This document shows, piece by piece, positions 52,500 through 60,815 of a stretch of 64,000 bases of DNA (positions are counted from its first letter, which is position 1; every line of letters starts with the position of its first letter). Both the position numbers and the translations under genes were made by a program. This stretch comes from Rhodobacteraceae bacterium UBA6197 (GTDB lineage Bacteria > Pseudomonadota > Alphaproteobacteria > Rhodobacterales > Rhodobacteraceae): positions 62,001 through 126,000 of the forward strand of contig DISZ01000019.1 in the NCBI GenBank assembly GCA_002422085.1. The letters run 5' to 3'. Under the pieces are notes generated by a model. That model was given only the letters and a program-made list of their open reading frames with translations, had not been told where the DNA came from and did no database searches.

Positions 52500-53282
52500 T
52501 TACGCCCAGACCGGCTTGCGGCGCTCGAAAAATGCGCCGATTCCCTCGACAGCCTCGGGGCTTTCCCAGCGCGCGACCAAAGCGGCGATGGTCTGGGCAA
52601 TCACCGCGTCATCGATCGCCGGACCCAGCCGCCGCGCCAGAGCCTTGGCCTCGGCCACGGCACCGGGGGCGCAGGCAAGGTAAGGCGTGACCTCGGCTTC
52701 AATAGCATCGTCAAGCGCCGCAAGCGGAACCGATCTGGCCAGCAACTGCAGGCGCACTGCCTCGTCCGCGCCAAACAGACGGGCCGACATGAACACCCGC
52801 CGCGCCAGCGCCTCGCCCATCCGGGCCAGCACATAGGGGCCGATGGTGGCGGGAATCAGCCCCAACTTCGTTTCGGTCAGCCCAAAGCGCGCCGACGCCG
52901 CCCCGATTGCCACATCACAGACCGCCATCATGCCGACGCCGCCGCCAAAGGCATTGCCCTGCACCCGCCCGATCACCGGCTTCGGGCAAGTGTTCAGCGC
53001 CTGCAGCATCATCGCCAGCCGGGTCGCCTCGGTGGCGCGGGTGTCGGCATCGGCGCCGATCTGGTCGCGCATCCAGCCCAGATCGCCACCGGCACAGAAG
53101 CTTTCGCCCTCGGCGGCCAGAACCACCACGCGCACGGAAGGATCGGCACCCAACGCCCGCGCGGCATTGGTCAGTTCTGCAATCATCAAAGCACTGAGGG
53201 CATTATGTTTTTCGGGCCGGTTCAGGGTCAGCCGCGCGACCCCGCGGGCGTCGGTCTCGACCCGGATGGTTTCATAGCTCAT
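52500..53282 (-). CDS. Enoyl-CoA hydratase/isomerase, probable methylglutaconyl-CoA hydratase
   Basis: 260 residues of the crotonase family. Oxyanion-hole loops are RPEKHNALSALMIAEL and GESFCAGGDLGWMRD; AFGGGVGMMAVCDVAIG carries the second. FGLTETKLGLIPATIGPYV matches LiuC-type proteins. Its place beside HMG-CoA lyase and methylcrotonyl-CoA carboxylase suggests it hydrates 3-methylglutaconyl-CoA in leucine breakdown. It is the last gene of that run, 67 bases after the lyase gene. Confidence 0.85.
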   Translation of the reverse strand: MSYETIRVETDARGVARLTLNRPEKHNALSALMIAELTNAARALGADPSVRVVVLAAEGESFCAGGDLGWMRDQIGADADTRATEATRLAMMLQALNTCPKPVIGRVQGNAFGGGVGMMAVCDVAIGAASARFGLTETKLGLIPATIGPYVLARMGEALARRVFMSARLFGADEAVRLQLLARSVPLAALDDAIEAEVTPYLACAPGAVAEAKALARRLGPAIDDAVIAQTIAALVARWESPEAVEGIGAFFERRKPVWA

Positions 53283-53349
53283 CGCGTTCTCCTGCTTTTG
53301 TCACCAGTGTCAAAGCCAATCCCACGGCGGCCCACATGATCCACCCACA

Positions 53350-54213
53350 TCATTCGCCCACCGTACCCGTCCGCATCGCCTGCGCCAGCGCCGCCGCCTC
53401 GGCCAGAATGGCCCGGTCCAGCCCCGCGTCATAGCCCAGCTTGGCAAGCCGCGCCGCGACCGCCTCGGTTGCCACATTGCCCTTGGCACCGGGCGCGTAG
53501 GGGCAGCCGCCAAGGCCACCGACCGAGGCGTCAAACACCCGCAACCCCAGCGCCAGCGACGCCTCGATATTGTCCAGCGCGCGGCCCGCCGTATCATGGT
53601 AATGGCCCGCCAGACGCGCGGCGGGCAGCTCGTCCAGCACCGCGTGCAGCATCGCGCTGATCGTCTCGGGGCGGCCCTGCCCGATCGTGTCGCCCAGACT
53701 GACCTCATAGCAGCCCATATCGCGCAACGCCGCCACGACGCGCGCCACGGCACCGGGCGGCGTCGGGCCGTCATAGGGGCAATCGGTGACCACCGAAACA
53801 TAGCCGCGCACTTGCATGTTATCGGCCTTTGCGGCGGCAATGACGGGCAAAAATCGCTCAAGGCTTTCACTTATCGAACAATTCAGATTGGCACGCGAAA
53901 ATCCCTCCGAGGCCGAGGCAAAAATGGCCACCTCATCGGCGCGGGCGGCGCGGGCGCGCTCATATCCCTGCATGTTGGGCGTCAGCGCGGCATAGCGTAC
54001 GCCGGGCGTGCGCCGGATCCCGGCCAGAACCGCCGCGCTGTCGGCCATCTGCGGCACCCATTTCGGCGAGACGAAACTGGCCACCTCGATGCGCCGAAAG
54101 CCGACCCGGGACAAACAGTCGATCAGTGCGATCTTTTCGACCGTCGGGATCAGGCGCGACTCGTTTTGCAACCCGTCGCGCGGCGCCATTTCAAAGATCT
54201 CGACCGTCTTCAT
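53350..54213 (-). CDS. Hydroxymethylglutaryl-CoA lyase
   Basis: 287 residues, TIM barrel. The family motifs are APRDGLQNE near the N-terminus and GGLGGCPYAPGAKGNVATE with the active-site Cys. GHYHDTAGRALDNI binds the metal. It cleaves HMG-CoA to acetyl-CoA and acetoacetate, the end of leucine breakdown. It starts 12 bases after the GST gene. Confidence 0.94.
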   Translation of the reverse strand: MKTVEIFEMAPRDGLQNESRLIPTVEKIALIDCLSRVGFRRIEVASFVSPKWVPQMADSAAVLAGIRRTPGVRYAALTPNMQGYERARAARADEVAIFASASEGFSRANLNCSISESLERFLPVIAAAKADNMQVRGYVSVVTDCPYDGPTPPGAVARVVAALRDMGCYEVSLGDTIGQGRPETISAMLHAVLDELPAARLAGHYHDTAGRALDNIEASLALGLRVFDASVGGLGGCPYAPGAKGNVATEAVAARLAKLGYDAGLDRAILAEAAALAQAMRTGTVGE

Positions 54214-54225
54214 GAGCCTGCTCCG

Positions 54226-54870
54226 TTACGTCTGAGGCGCGGGGTAAAACGCCCGCGTATAGATCTGCGCCGCGCCCTCGCGCGCCACGGCGCGCTGAAA
54301 GGCCGGGCGTTCGGCCAGCCGCGCCAGCCAGTCGCGCAGCCTCGGCATCCCGTCCAGCGCCACGAACCGCTGCCCGATCAACGCGCCATAGCTGACCACT
54401 ATGTCAACCGCGCTGAAGCCCGAGGCCAGAAGATAGGGCCCCGTCAGCCCCCGCGCCACCACCGCAAGCGTCTTTTCCAGTCGCGCCGCCTCAAGGCGCA
54501 TCACGGTGGGGCTGCGCATCTGATCGTCGCGCAAGACGATGTGATGCTGGGTCAGGTTGGCGATATGCGCGGCGATGGTTTCACCAAAATGCAGCCATTC
54601 AAGCCAATCGACGCGCTCGCCCGGAAGGCCCGTCAGCGCGCCCTTTGCCGCGCACAAGACCTGCGTGATCGCCCCCGATTCAAAGATCGCACGGCCCTCG
54701 AATTCCAACGCCGGGACCCGACCCGCAGGCGAGATGTTTACATAAGCTTCGGATCGCAAACTTTTGTCAAAAAACGAATATTCTACAAGATCATAGGTTA
54801 GGCCAAGTTCCTCGAGAAGCCACAGGATCCGAAAGGAGCGGGCCTGCGGAACATGGTGCAGGCGGATCAT
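54226..54870 (-). CDS. Glutathione S-transferase family protein within the leucine operon
   Basis: 214 residues. The thioredoxin-like N-domain is MIRLHHVPQARSFRILWLLEELGL with VNISPAGRVPALEFEG and FESGAI, and a helical C-domain follows (YLLASGFSAVDIVVSYGALI). The start overlaps the mccA stop (ATGA, 54870-54867) after GAGGAGGA, so it is coupled to mccA. Its role in isovalerate metabolism is unknown; it may protect against reactive unsaturated acyl-CoAs, which is speculation. Confidence 0.85.
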   Translation of the reverse strand: MIRLHHVPQARSFRILWLLEELGLTYDLVEYSFFDKSLRSEAYVNISPAGRVPALEFEGRAIFESGAITQVLCAAKGALTGLPGERVDWLEWLHFGETIAAHIANLTQHHIVLRDDQMRSPTVMRLEAARLEKTLAVVARGLTGPYLLASGFSAVDIVVSYGALIGQRFVALDGMPRLRDWLARLAERPAFQRAVAREGAAQIYTRAFYPAPQT

Positions 54871-56789
54871 TCCTCCTCCTCGAGGCGGATCAGCGCCGCG
54901 CCGGCCTCGACCTGCGCGCCCGCCATCGCCAGCACCTCGGCCACGGTCCCGTCGCGCGCCGCCAACAGCGTGTGCTCCATCTTCATCGCCTCCAGAATCG
55001 CCAACCGATCGCCGATGACCACCGCCTGCCCGATGGTCACGAACACCGCCTTCACCAGCCCCGGCATCGGCGCCAGCGTCAAGCCGCCGCCCGCGACCAG
55101 CGCCTGCCGCGCCAGCGGATCGATCGCGACAAAGCGGTGCGCACCATCGGCAAAGACCGTGATCTGCGCCGCCTCGGTCACGATCCGTGCGCCGGATTTG
55201 GTGCCGTTCACCCACCAGCCATCGGCGTGAAGGCGGCAGTCTTGCGGCGCATAGTGTGGCAGATCGACGGTCACATGGCCCGGCGCATGGACCCGAACCC
55301 GAGCCTCGACGCCCTCAAGCGGCACGCTGCGGCACAGCGGTGCCCAAAGCGCGAACCCGTCGCCCTGCCCCGCCTGCAGCCCCACCGCCGCCAGAACCGC
55401 CAACGCGGTGACAGCCGGCGTTGGCGCGGGGGCGAACACCAGTGTCTCGAGATCGCGCGCGATCAACCCGGTATCGACATCGCCCGCACCAAAACCCGGA
55501 TGCCGCGCCAAGGCCCCGAGAAACGCAAGGTTCGTGACCGAACCTGCGACTTCGGTCTGCTCGAGCGCGCGCGCAAGTCGGGCCAGCGCGATGGCGCGGG
55601 TCGGGCCATGGACAATGACCTTGGCGATCATCGGATCATACCACGGGCTGATGACATCACCCGCGCGCACCCCGGTATCGGCGCGGCAGTCCGGCGCAAA
55701 GGCCAGATGCGTCAGACGCCCGGTGGCCGGCAAGAACCCTGCAGGAACGTCCTCGGCATAGAGCCGCGCCTCGAAGGCGTGACCGGCAATGTGCAGATCC
55801 TGCTGGCGCGCCGGAAGCGGTTCACCCGAGGCCACGCGCAACTGCCATTCAACCAGATCAACGCCGGTGATCGCCTCGGTGACCGGATGCTCGACCTGAA
55901 GGCGGGTGTTCATTTCCATGAACCAGAAGCGGTCCGCGCGCAGACCGTCGCTGGCATCGACGATGAATTCAACCGTGCCCGCGCCACTATAGTTGATAGC
56001 CTCGGCCGCGCGCACCGCCGCCTGCCCCATCGCGGCGCGCATCTCGTCGGTCATACCGGGGGCCGGCGCCTCTTCGATCACCTTCTGGTGGCGGCGCTGC
56101 AAGGAACAGTCGCGCTCGAACAGATGCACCGCCCGGTGGCCGTCGCCAAAGACCTGCACTTCGATGTGGCGCGGTTTTTCGACGTATTTCTCGATCAGAA
56201 CGTCAGAGTTGCCAAAGGCGGTGCGCGCCTCACCCTGCGCGCTTTCAAGCGCGGTGGCAAAGTCGCGCGGATCATCAACCCGGCGCATCCCCTTGCCGCC
56301 GCCGCCCGCCACCGCCTTGATCAGCACCGGGTAGCCGACCGTCTCCGCCGCTCCCGCCAAATGTTCGGGATCCTGGTTGGCGCCATGATAGCCCGGCACT
56401 ACTGGCACCCCGGCGCGCGTCATCAGCGCCTTGGCGGCATCTTTGAGGCCCATCGCCCGGATCGCATCCCCCGAGGGTCCGATGAACACCAGCCCCGCGG
56501 CCTGCACCGCATCCACGAAACCCGGATTTTCGGACAGGAATCCGTAGCCCGGATGGATCGCTTCGCTGCCCGTGGCCAGCGCCGCAGCGATGATCGCGTC
56601 GCCGCGCAGATAGCTGTCCTTCGGAGCAGGCCCGCCGATATGCACCGCTTCATCGGCCAGCGCGACATGGCGCGCCGTCACATCCGCATCGGAATAGACA
56701 GCCACGCTCGACACGCCCAATCGGCGCGCCGTTTCGATGACGCGGCAGGCGATTTCGCCGCGGTTGGCAATCAGGATCTTGCGGAACAT
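54867..56789 (-). CDS. mccA: Methylcrotonyl-CoA carboxylase alpha (biotin) subunit
   Basis: 640 residues. Biotin carboxylase domain (ILIANRGEIACRVIETARRLG, GGGGKGMRRV, MEMNTRLQVEHPVTEAITG), then a BT-like linker, and a C-terminal biotinyl domain with EAMKMEH. With the beta subunit it carboxylates 3-methylcrotonyl-CoA in leucine breakdown. Start ATG 56789 follows AGGGAGGAA. The specific assignment rests on the neighbouring mccB, HMG-CoA lyase and isovaleryl-CoA dehydrogenase genes. Confidence 0.92.
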   Translation of the reverse strand: MFRKILIANRGEIACRVIETARRLGVSSVAVYSDADVTARHVALADEAVHIGGPAPKDSYLRGDAIIAAALATGSEAIHPGYGFLSENPGFVDAVQAAGLVFIGPSGDAIRAMGLKDAAKALMTRAGVPVVPGYHGANQDPEHLAGAAETVGYPVLIKAVAGGGGKGMRRVDDPRDFATALESAQGEARTAFGNSDVLIEKYVEKPRHIEVQVFGDGHRAVHLFERDCSLQRRHQKVIEEAPAPGMTDEMRAAMGQAAVRAAEAINYSGAGTVEFIVDASDGLRADRFWFMEMNTRLQVEHPVTEAITGVDLVEWQLRVASGEPLPARQQDLHIAGHAFEARLYAEDVPAGFLPATGRLTHLAFAPDCRADTGVRAGDVISPWYDPMIAKVIVHGPTRAIALARLARALEQTEVAGSVTNLAFLGALARHPGFGAGDVDTGLIARDLETLVFAPAPTPAVTALAVLAAVGLQAGQGDGFALWAPLCRSVPLEGVEARVRVHAPGHVTVDLPHYAPQDCRLHADGWWVNGTKSGARIVTEAAQITVFADGAHRFVAIDPLARQALVAGGGLTLAPMPGLVKAVFVTIGQAVVIGDRLAILEAMKMEHTLLAARDGTVAEVLAMAGAQVEAGAALIRLEEEE

Positions 56790-56842
56790 CGGTTCCTCCC
56801 TTGGCTGTCGTCGCGAGGGGGGCGCTGCCCCCCCAACCCCCC

Positions 56843-56894
56843 GGAGTATTTTCGCCAAAAAGAAGCTCGGGTTTCTTTTTGGTCCAAATACTCC
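56843..56894. repeat. Inverted pair of subtype B half-sites between mccB and mccA
   Basis: GGAGTATTT…CCAAAAAGAA (56843-56864) and its inverted copy (56873-56894) are separated by eight bases. Only a 3-base block (TCG against TCC) differs within the arms. It is preceded by a G/C-run hairpin near 56817-56834. The 120-base gap it fills is inside the leucine operon, so it may tune mccA level relative to mccB. Confidence 0.85.
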
Positions 56895-56909
56895 CGCCGG
56901 AGGCAAGAA

Positions 56910-58514
56910 TTACATTCGGAACACACCAAAACGTGTGGGTTCGATCGGCGCGCAAAGGCTGGCCGAAAGCGACAGGGCCAGCACGTCACGGGTCTTGCGC
57001 GGATCGACGATGCCGTCATCCCAAAGCCGCGCGGAGGCGTAGAGCGGGTGACTTTGGCGTTCGAACATCTCGATCGTGGGGCGTTTGAACTCGGCCTCGT
57101 CTTCGGCCGACCAGCTGCCGCCCTTGCGCTCGATGCCATCGCGACGAACCGTTGCCAGAACGCCTGCGGCCTGTTCGCCGCCCATGACCGAGATCCGGCT
57201 GTTCGGCCAGCTCCACAAGAACCGGGGAGAATAGGCGCGCCCCGCCATGCCGTAATTGCCTGCGCCGAACGAGCCGCCGACCAGCAGCGTGATCTTGGGC
57301 ACATTGGTCGTGGCCACAGCGGTCACCATCTTGGCGCCGTGGCGCGCGATGCCCTCGTTTTCATATTTTCGCCCGACCATGAAGCCGGTGATGTTTTGCA
57401 AGAATACCAACGGGATGCCGCGCTGGCTGCACAGTTCCACAAAATGCGCGCCCTTGACCGCCGCTTCCGAGAACAGCACGCCATTATTGGCAATGATCCC
57501 CACCGGGCAGCCCTTCACATGGGCAAAGCCGGTGACCAGCGTTTCGCCAAAGCGCGCCTTGAATTCGTCACAGCGCGACCCGTCAACGAGGCGGGCGATG
57601 ACCTCGCGGATGTCATAGGGGGTGCGCAGATCGCCCGGCACCACGCCCAGAATCTCTTCGGGGTCATAGGCGGGTTCTTCCGGGGCCTGCCAGAGCACGG
57701 TGTCGGGTTTGCGCCGGTTGAGCTGGCCAACCGCGCGCCGTGCCAGCGCGAGCGCATGGGCGTCGTCCTCGGCCAGATAGTCGGCGACACCGGAAAGCCT
57801 TGTGTGGACATCGCCACCGCCGAGGTCTTCGACGCTGACCACCTCGCCTGTCGCGGCTTTTACCAGCGGCGGGCCGGCCAGAAAGATCGTGCCCTGATCC
57901 TTGACGATGATGGTGACGTCCGACATGGCGGGCACATAGGCGCCGCCGGCGGTGCAAGACCCCATCACCACGGCGATTTGCGCGATACCCTTGGCGCTCA
58001 TCCGGGCCTGATTGTAGAAGATGCGGCCGAAATGGTCGCGGTCAGGAAAGACCTCATCCTGATTTGGCAGGTTCGCGCCGCCGCTATCGACCAGATAGAC
58101 GCAAGGCAGGTGGCATTCCTCGGCAATCTCTTGCGCGCGCAGGTGTTTTTTCACCGTCATCGGGTAGTAGGTGCCGCCTTTCACGGTGGCATCATTGGCC
58201 ACCACCATGACCTCTTGCCCCATCACCCGGCCGATCCCGGCAATGACGCCGGCGCAGGGTGCCGCGTCGTCGTAAAGCCCATGCGCCGCCGTGGCGCCAA
58301 TTTCGAGGAAGGGCGATCCGGGGTCCAGCAGGTTCGCCACGCGGTCACGCGGCGCCATCTTGCCGCGTGCAAGGTGCCGTTCCTGCGCCTGAGCGCCACC
58401 GCCTGCCGCCGCGCGCTCAGCCGCTTCGCGGATCACCGCCAGCGCGGCAAGATGCGCTTCGCGGTTCGATTTGAACCCGCTTGAAGCGGGCAATGCCTGC
58501 GAGATCAGCTTCAT
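56910..58514 (-). CDS. mccB: Methylcrotonyl-CoA carboxylase beta subunit
   Basis: 534 residues, two crotonase-like carboxyltransferase halves. YLVDSGGANLPNQDEVFPDRDHFGRIFYN and MGSCTAGGAYVPAMSD in the N-half and FLQNITGFMVGRKYE with LLVGGSFGAGNYGMAGRAY in the C-half identify the MCC type. The ATG 58514 overlaps the preceding DUF1311 stop (ATGA), so mccB translation depends in part on the gene before it. Confidence 0.95.
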   Translation of the reverse strand: MKLISQALPASSGFKSNREAHLAALAVIREAAERAAAGGGAQAQERHLARGKMAPRDRVANLLDPGSPFLEIGATAAHGLYDDAAPCAGVIAGIGRVMGQEVMVVANDATVKGGTYYPMTVKKHLRAQEIAEECHLPCVYLVDSGGANLPNQDEVFPDRDHFGRIFYNQARMSAKGIAQIAVVMGSCTAGGAYVPAMSDVTIIVKDQGTIFLAGPPLVKAATGEVVSVEDLGGGDVHTRLSGVADYLAEDDAHALALARRAVGQLNRRKPDTVLWQAPEEPAYDPEEILGVVPGDLRTPYDIREVIARLVDGSRCDEFKARFGETLVTGFAHVKGCPVGIIANNGVLFSEAAVKGAHFVELCSQRGIPLVFLQNITGFMVGRKYENEGIARHGAKMVTAVATTNVPKITLLVGGSFGAGNYGMAGRAYSPRFLWSWPNSRISVMGGEQAAGVLATVRRDGIERKGGSWSAEDEAEFKRPTIEMFERQSHPLYASARLWDDGIVDPRKTRDVLALSLSASLCAPIEPTRFGVFRM

Positions 58515-58972
58515 TGCATGTTCCCCATATCGCGCAATTCCAGCGCGCGTTGCGCGGTCTTTCTCATCTGGCAATCGGCCGCCAGAACCGTGCGGATCGA
58601 GCCATCGACCCAGATCGTGTAAATCAGCCCGCAATCGGCATCGCGAAAGGCGATCCAGGCCCGCTGTGCGTCCAGCAACTGATCGGCCAGCGCCGTGCCG
58701 CCCTGTTGCAGCAAGCGCGCGCGCGCGCCCTTGTAAGTGGTGTTCAGCAGCTCATCCCAGACCCCGGTCTCGGCCAACAGACAGTCGGTGGCGCCAAGGG
58801 TTGTGCTGCCGCCGGGCCCGGATTGGCAGGCATTGGCGGCCGCGCCGACGCAGGCGGGGGCGACGCTGTCGGCGCCAGCGAAACAGGCGCGCACCGTGTC
58901 GGGGTTGAGATCAGCGGTCTGCGCCGAGGCCGCACCGGCCAGCAGCGCCAGCAGCGCGGTGGCGCGGGCTAT
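58511..58972 (-). CDS. DUF1311 (LprI-like) secreted protein lacking a standard start codon
   Basis: About 153 residues if read from position 58972. A signal peptide (ARATALLALLAGAASAQ) precedes a Cys-rich DUF1311 domain with ACFAGADSV, ACVGAAANAC, LLAETGVWDELLNTTY and LLDAQRAWIAFRDADC. The codon where a start is expected is ATA at 58972-58970; no ATG, GTG or TTG lies in frame between it and the decayed copy upstream. It may be a start lost by one base change or a rare non-standard start. Its end is coupled to mccB. Confidence 0.7.
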   Translation of the reverse strand: MARATALLALLAGAASAQTADLNPDTVRACFAGADSVAPACVGAAANACQSGPGGSTTLGATDCLLAETGVWDELLNTTYKGARARLLQQGGTALADQLLDAQRAWIAFRDADCGLIYTIWVDGSIRTVLAADCQMRKTAQRALELRDMGNMQ

Positions 58973-59460
58973 GGCTTTTGCCTGATGCGATGGCGCGCCG
59001 AGGTTTCCGGAAACAGCGCCCGCTCGCCGGTCTGTTGCATCATGCGGCTGGCCGGCGTGAGCGACCTCAGGGGCGTGTCCCGGCGCCGCATTGCCTGAAA
59101 CGTGCAGGTCCTGGCGCGCCTGTCGCGCTACGCTTCCCGCATCGCTGCCCGTTTGTCTTGCAACCGAAAGCCGCAGGGCTTGGCCGGGTCGATCTTGCCG
59201 GCCACGATCTCGGCCTTGGCCCGCAACGGGCCCGGCGCCGCGTCCTTCCTCGACATCCAGCATTGCGTTCTGGCGGTGAAGCAAAAGGGCGTGCCGTCGC
59301 CGCGTGTGCGGTGAGGCTGCGCCGCAAGCCCCATCTACTCCTTGCGCTTCTGACGGCCCTTCGCCGTTGCAAGGCAAGCCTCGACCGGGCCGGGCGAAAA
59401 CCGCACCTGCTGCGCTTTGGCCGGACGCGTCCGCCCCGGCACAGTCGGGGCCAAACCACG
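58969..59460 (-). pseudogene. Decayed DUF1311 (LprI-like) paralogue
   Basis: One continuous frame carries recognisable DUF1311 pieces broken by two TAG stops, near 59336 and 59129: VRFSPGPVEACLATAKG, then GLAAQPHRTRGDGTPFCF and LRAKAE, then ASRMMQQTGERALFPE. The pieces line up in order with the neighbouring copy. There is no start codon or usable signal peptide at its 5' end. An alternative frame is open from ATG 59515 (coupled to the ivd stop), but its sequence shows no family resemblance until it merges with the next copy's frame. The stops could expose the leucine transcript to polarity. Confidence 0.7.
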
Positions 59461-59511
59461 GTAGCGCGTGCCGCGTCTCGGACGTTGCGCGGCGGTGATC
59501 CCCCTGCACGT

Positions 59512-60669
59512 TCATGACGCCATGATTTCGCGACCGATGAGCATGCGGCGAATTTCGCTGGTTCCGGCGCCGATCTCCATCAGCTTGGCGTCGCGGAACA
59601 GGCGCGAGACCGCCGAGTCTGCCAAGAACCCTGCGCCACCAAGGGCTTGCACCGCCTGATGCGCCTGCACCATGGCCTGCTCTGAGGCATAGAGCACCGT
59701 TGCGGCCGCGTCCTGGCGTGTGACCTGGCCGCGATCGCAGGCCCGCGCCACCTCGTAGGTATAGGCGCGCGAGGTGTTCATCGCGACATACATATCGGCG
59801 AGTTTCGCCTGCATCAGCTGGAAATTCCCGATCGGCTGGCCGAATTGCTTGCGTTCCTTGACGTAGGGAACGACCTCATCAAGGCAGGCCGCCATGATCC
59901 CGACGCCGATGCCCGACAGCACCACCCGCTCGTAATCAAGGCCCGACATCAGCACGCGCACGCCCTTGCCCTCGGCGCCCAGAACGTTTTCGAACGGAAT
60001 TTCGCAATCGTCAAAGAACAACTGCCCGGTGTTCGAACCACGCATCCCCAGCTTGTCGAAATGCGGCGAGGTGGAAAAGCCCTTGAAGCCGCGCTCGACG
60101 ATGAAGGCGGTGATGCCTTTCGAGCCGGCCTCGGGGTCGGTCTTGGCATAGACGACCAGCGTGTCGGCGTCGGGGCCGTTGGTGATCCAGTATTTGTGGC
60201 CGTTGAGCACATAGTAGCCGTTGCGCTTTTCGGCGCGCAGTTGCATGCCGACGACATCGGACCCCGCGCCGGTTTCCGACATGGCCAGCGCGCCGACCTT
60301 GTCTCCCGACAGCAGGCCGGGCAGGTACTTTTGCTTTTGCGCATGGGTGCCGTTGATCTTGAGCTGGTTCACACACAGGTTGGAATGCGCGCCGTAAGAA
60401 AGGCTGATCGAGGCGCTGGCGCGGGCGATTTCCTCGGTAGCGATGACATGGGCCAGATAGCCCATCCCGGCGCCGCCGTATTCTTCGGCAACGGTGATCC
60501 CCAGAAGGCCCAGATCGCCCATCTCTTTCCACAATTCGGGCGGAAAGACATTGCTGCGATCGACCTCGGCGGCGATCGGCTTGATGCGCTCTTGCGCCCA
60601 GGCGTGCACCATTTCGCGCATCGCGTTCACGTCTTCACCCAGGTCGAAGTTCATGCTGGCAGTGAACAT
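59512..60669 (-). CDS. ivd: Isovaleryl-CoA dehydrogenase
   Basis: 385 residues, acyl-CoA dehydrogenase fold. LAMSETGAGSDVVGM and GMRGSNTGQLFFDDC bind FAD and substrate, LDYERVVLSGIG holds the glutamate base in the position typical of isovaleryl-CoA dehydrogenases, and the C-terminus GAGTSEIRRMLIGREI is conserved. It oxidises isovaleryl-CoA in leucine breakdown. First gene of the run, with a dyad 18 bases before the start. Its stop overlaps an ATG at 59515. Confidence 0.94.
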   Translation of the reverse strand: MFTASMNFDLGEDVNAMREMVHAWAQERIKPIAAEVDRSNVFPPELWKEMGDLGLLGITVAEEYGGAGMGYLAHVIATEEIARASASISLSYGAHSNLCVNQLKINGTHAQKQKYLPGLLSGDKVGALAMSETGAGSDVVGMQLRAEKRNGYYVLNGHKYWITNGPDADTLVVYAKTDPEAGSKGITAFIVERGFKGFSTSPHFDKLGMRGSNTGQLFFDDCEIPFENVLGAEGKGVRVLMSGLDYERVVLSGIGVGIMAACLDEVVPYVKERKQFGQPIGNFQLMQAKLADMYVAMNTSRAYTYEVARACDRGQVTRQDAAATVLYASEQAMVQAHQAVQALGGAGFLADSAVSRLFRDAKLMEIGAGTSEIRRMLIGREIMAS

Positions 60670-60686
60670 CGCGCTTTCCTCCCGTT

Positions 60687-60704
60687 ATTGAACAGTTGTT
60701 CAAT
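60687..60704 (-). promoter_or_regulatory. 18-bp dyad operator upstream of ivd
   Basis: ATTGAACA-GT-TGTTCAAT has perfect 8-base arms and a 2-base centre, 18-35 bases before the ivd ATG. Location and form suit a dimeric repressor of the TetR or a related family. It is not an FNR box, since the TTGA/TCAA spacing is 8 rather than 6. The regulator gene is not in the window. Confidence 0.7.
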
Positions 60705-60761
60705 TTATGGACCACAGAAGTGAGTCGCGTCAAGCTTGCGCTTTTGGGAGAGGTGAAAAGA

Positions 60762-60785
60762 GGGGTATTTTTGCCAAAAAGAAGC
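60762..60785. repeat. Single subtype B half-site
   Basis: GGGGTATTTTTGCCAAAAAG from 60762 lies between the aminotransferase stop and the ivd start. No inverted partner. It is the eighth locus of the dispersed family. Confidence 0.7.
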
Positions 60786-60815
60786 GCGGCCAAAAGGCCG
60801 GGGTCCGGCATGATC

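Noticed and set aside
54972..58484. A 1170-codon open frame on the plus strand opposite mccA and mccB.
   Set aside because: It mirrors the codon pattern of two well-supported genes and runs through the repeat between them. Its protein is full of Arg, His and Gln with no family motif, as expected for antisense frames in GC-rich DNA.
58969..59460. The idea that the TAG codons in the DUF1311 copy are read through (amber suppression or pyrrolysine).
   Set aside because: All other genes that use TAG here end normally, no suppressor machinery is visible, and the copy also lacks a start and a good signal peptide. Decay is simpler.
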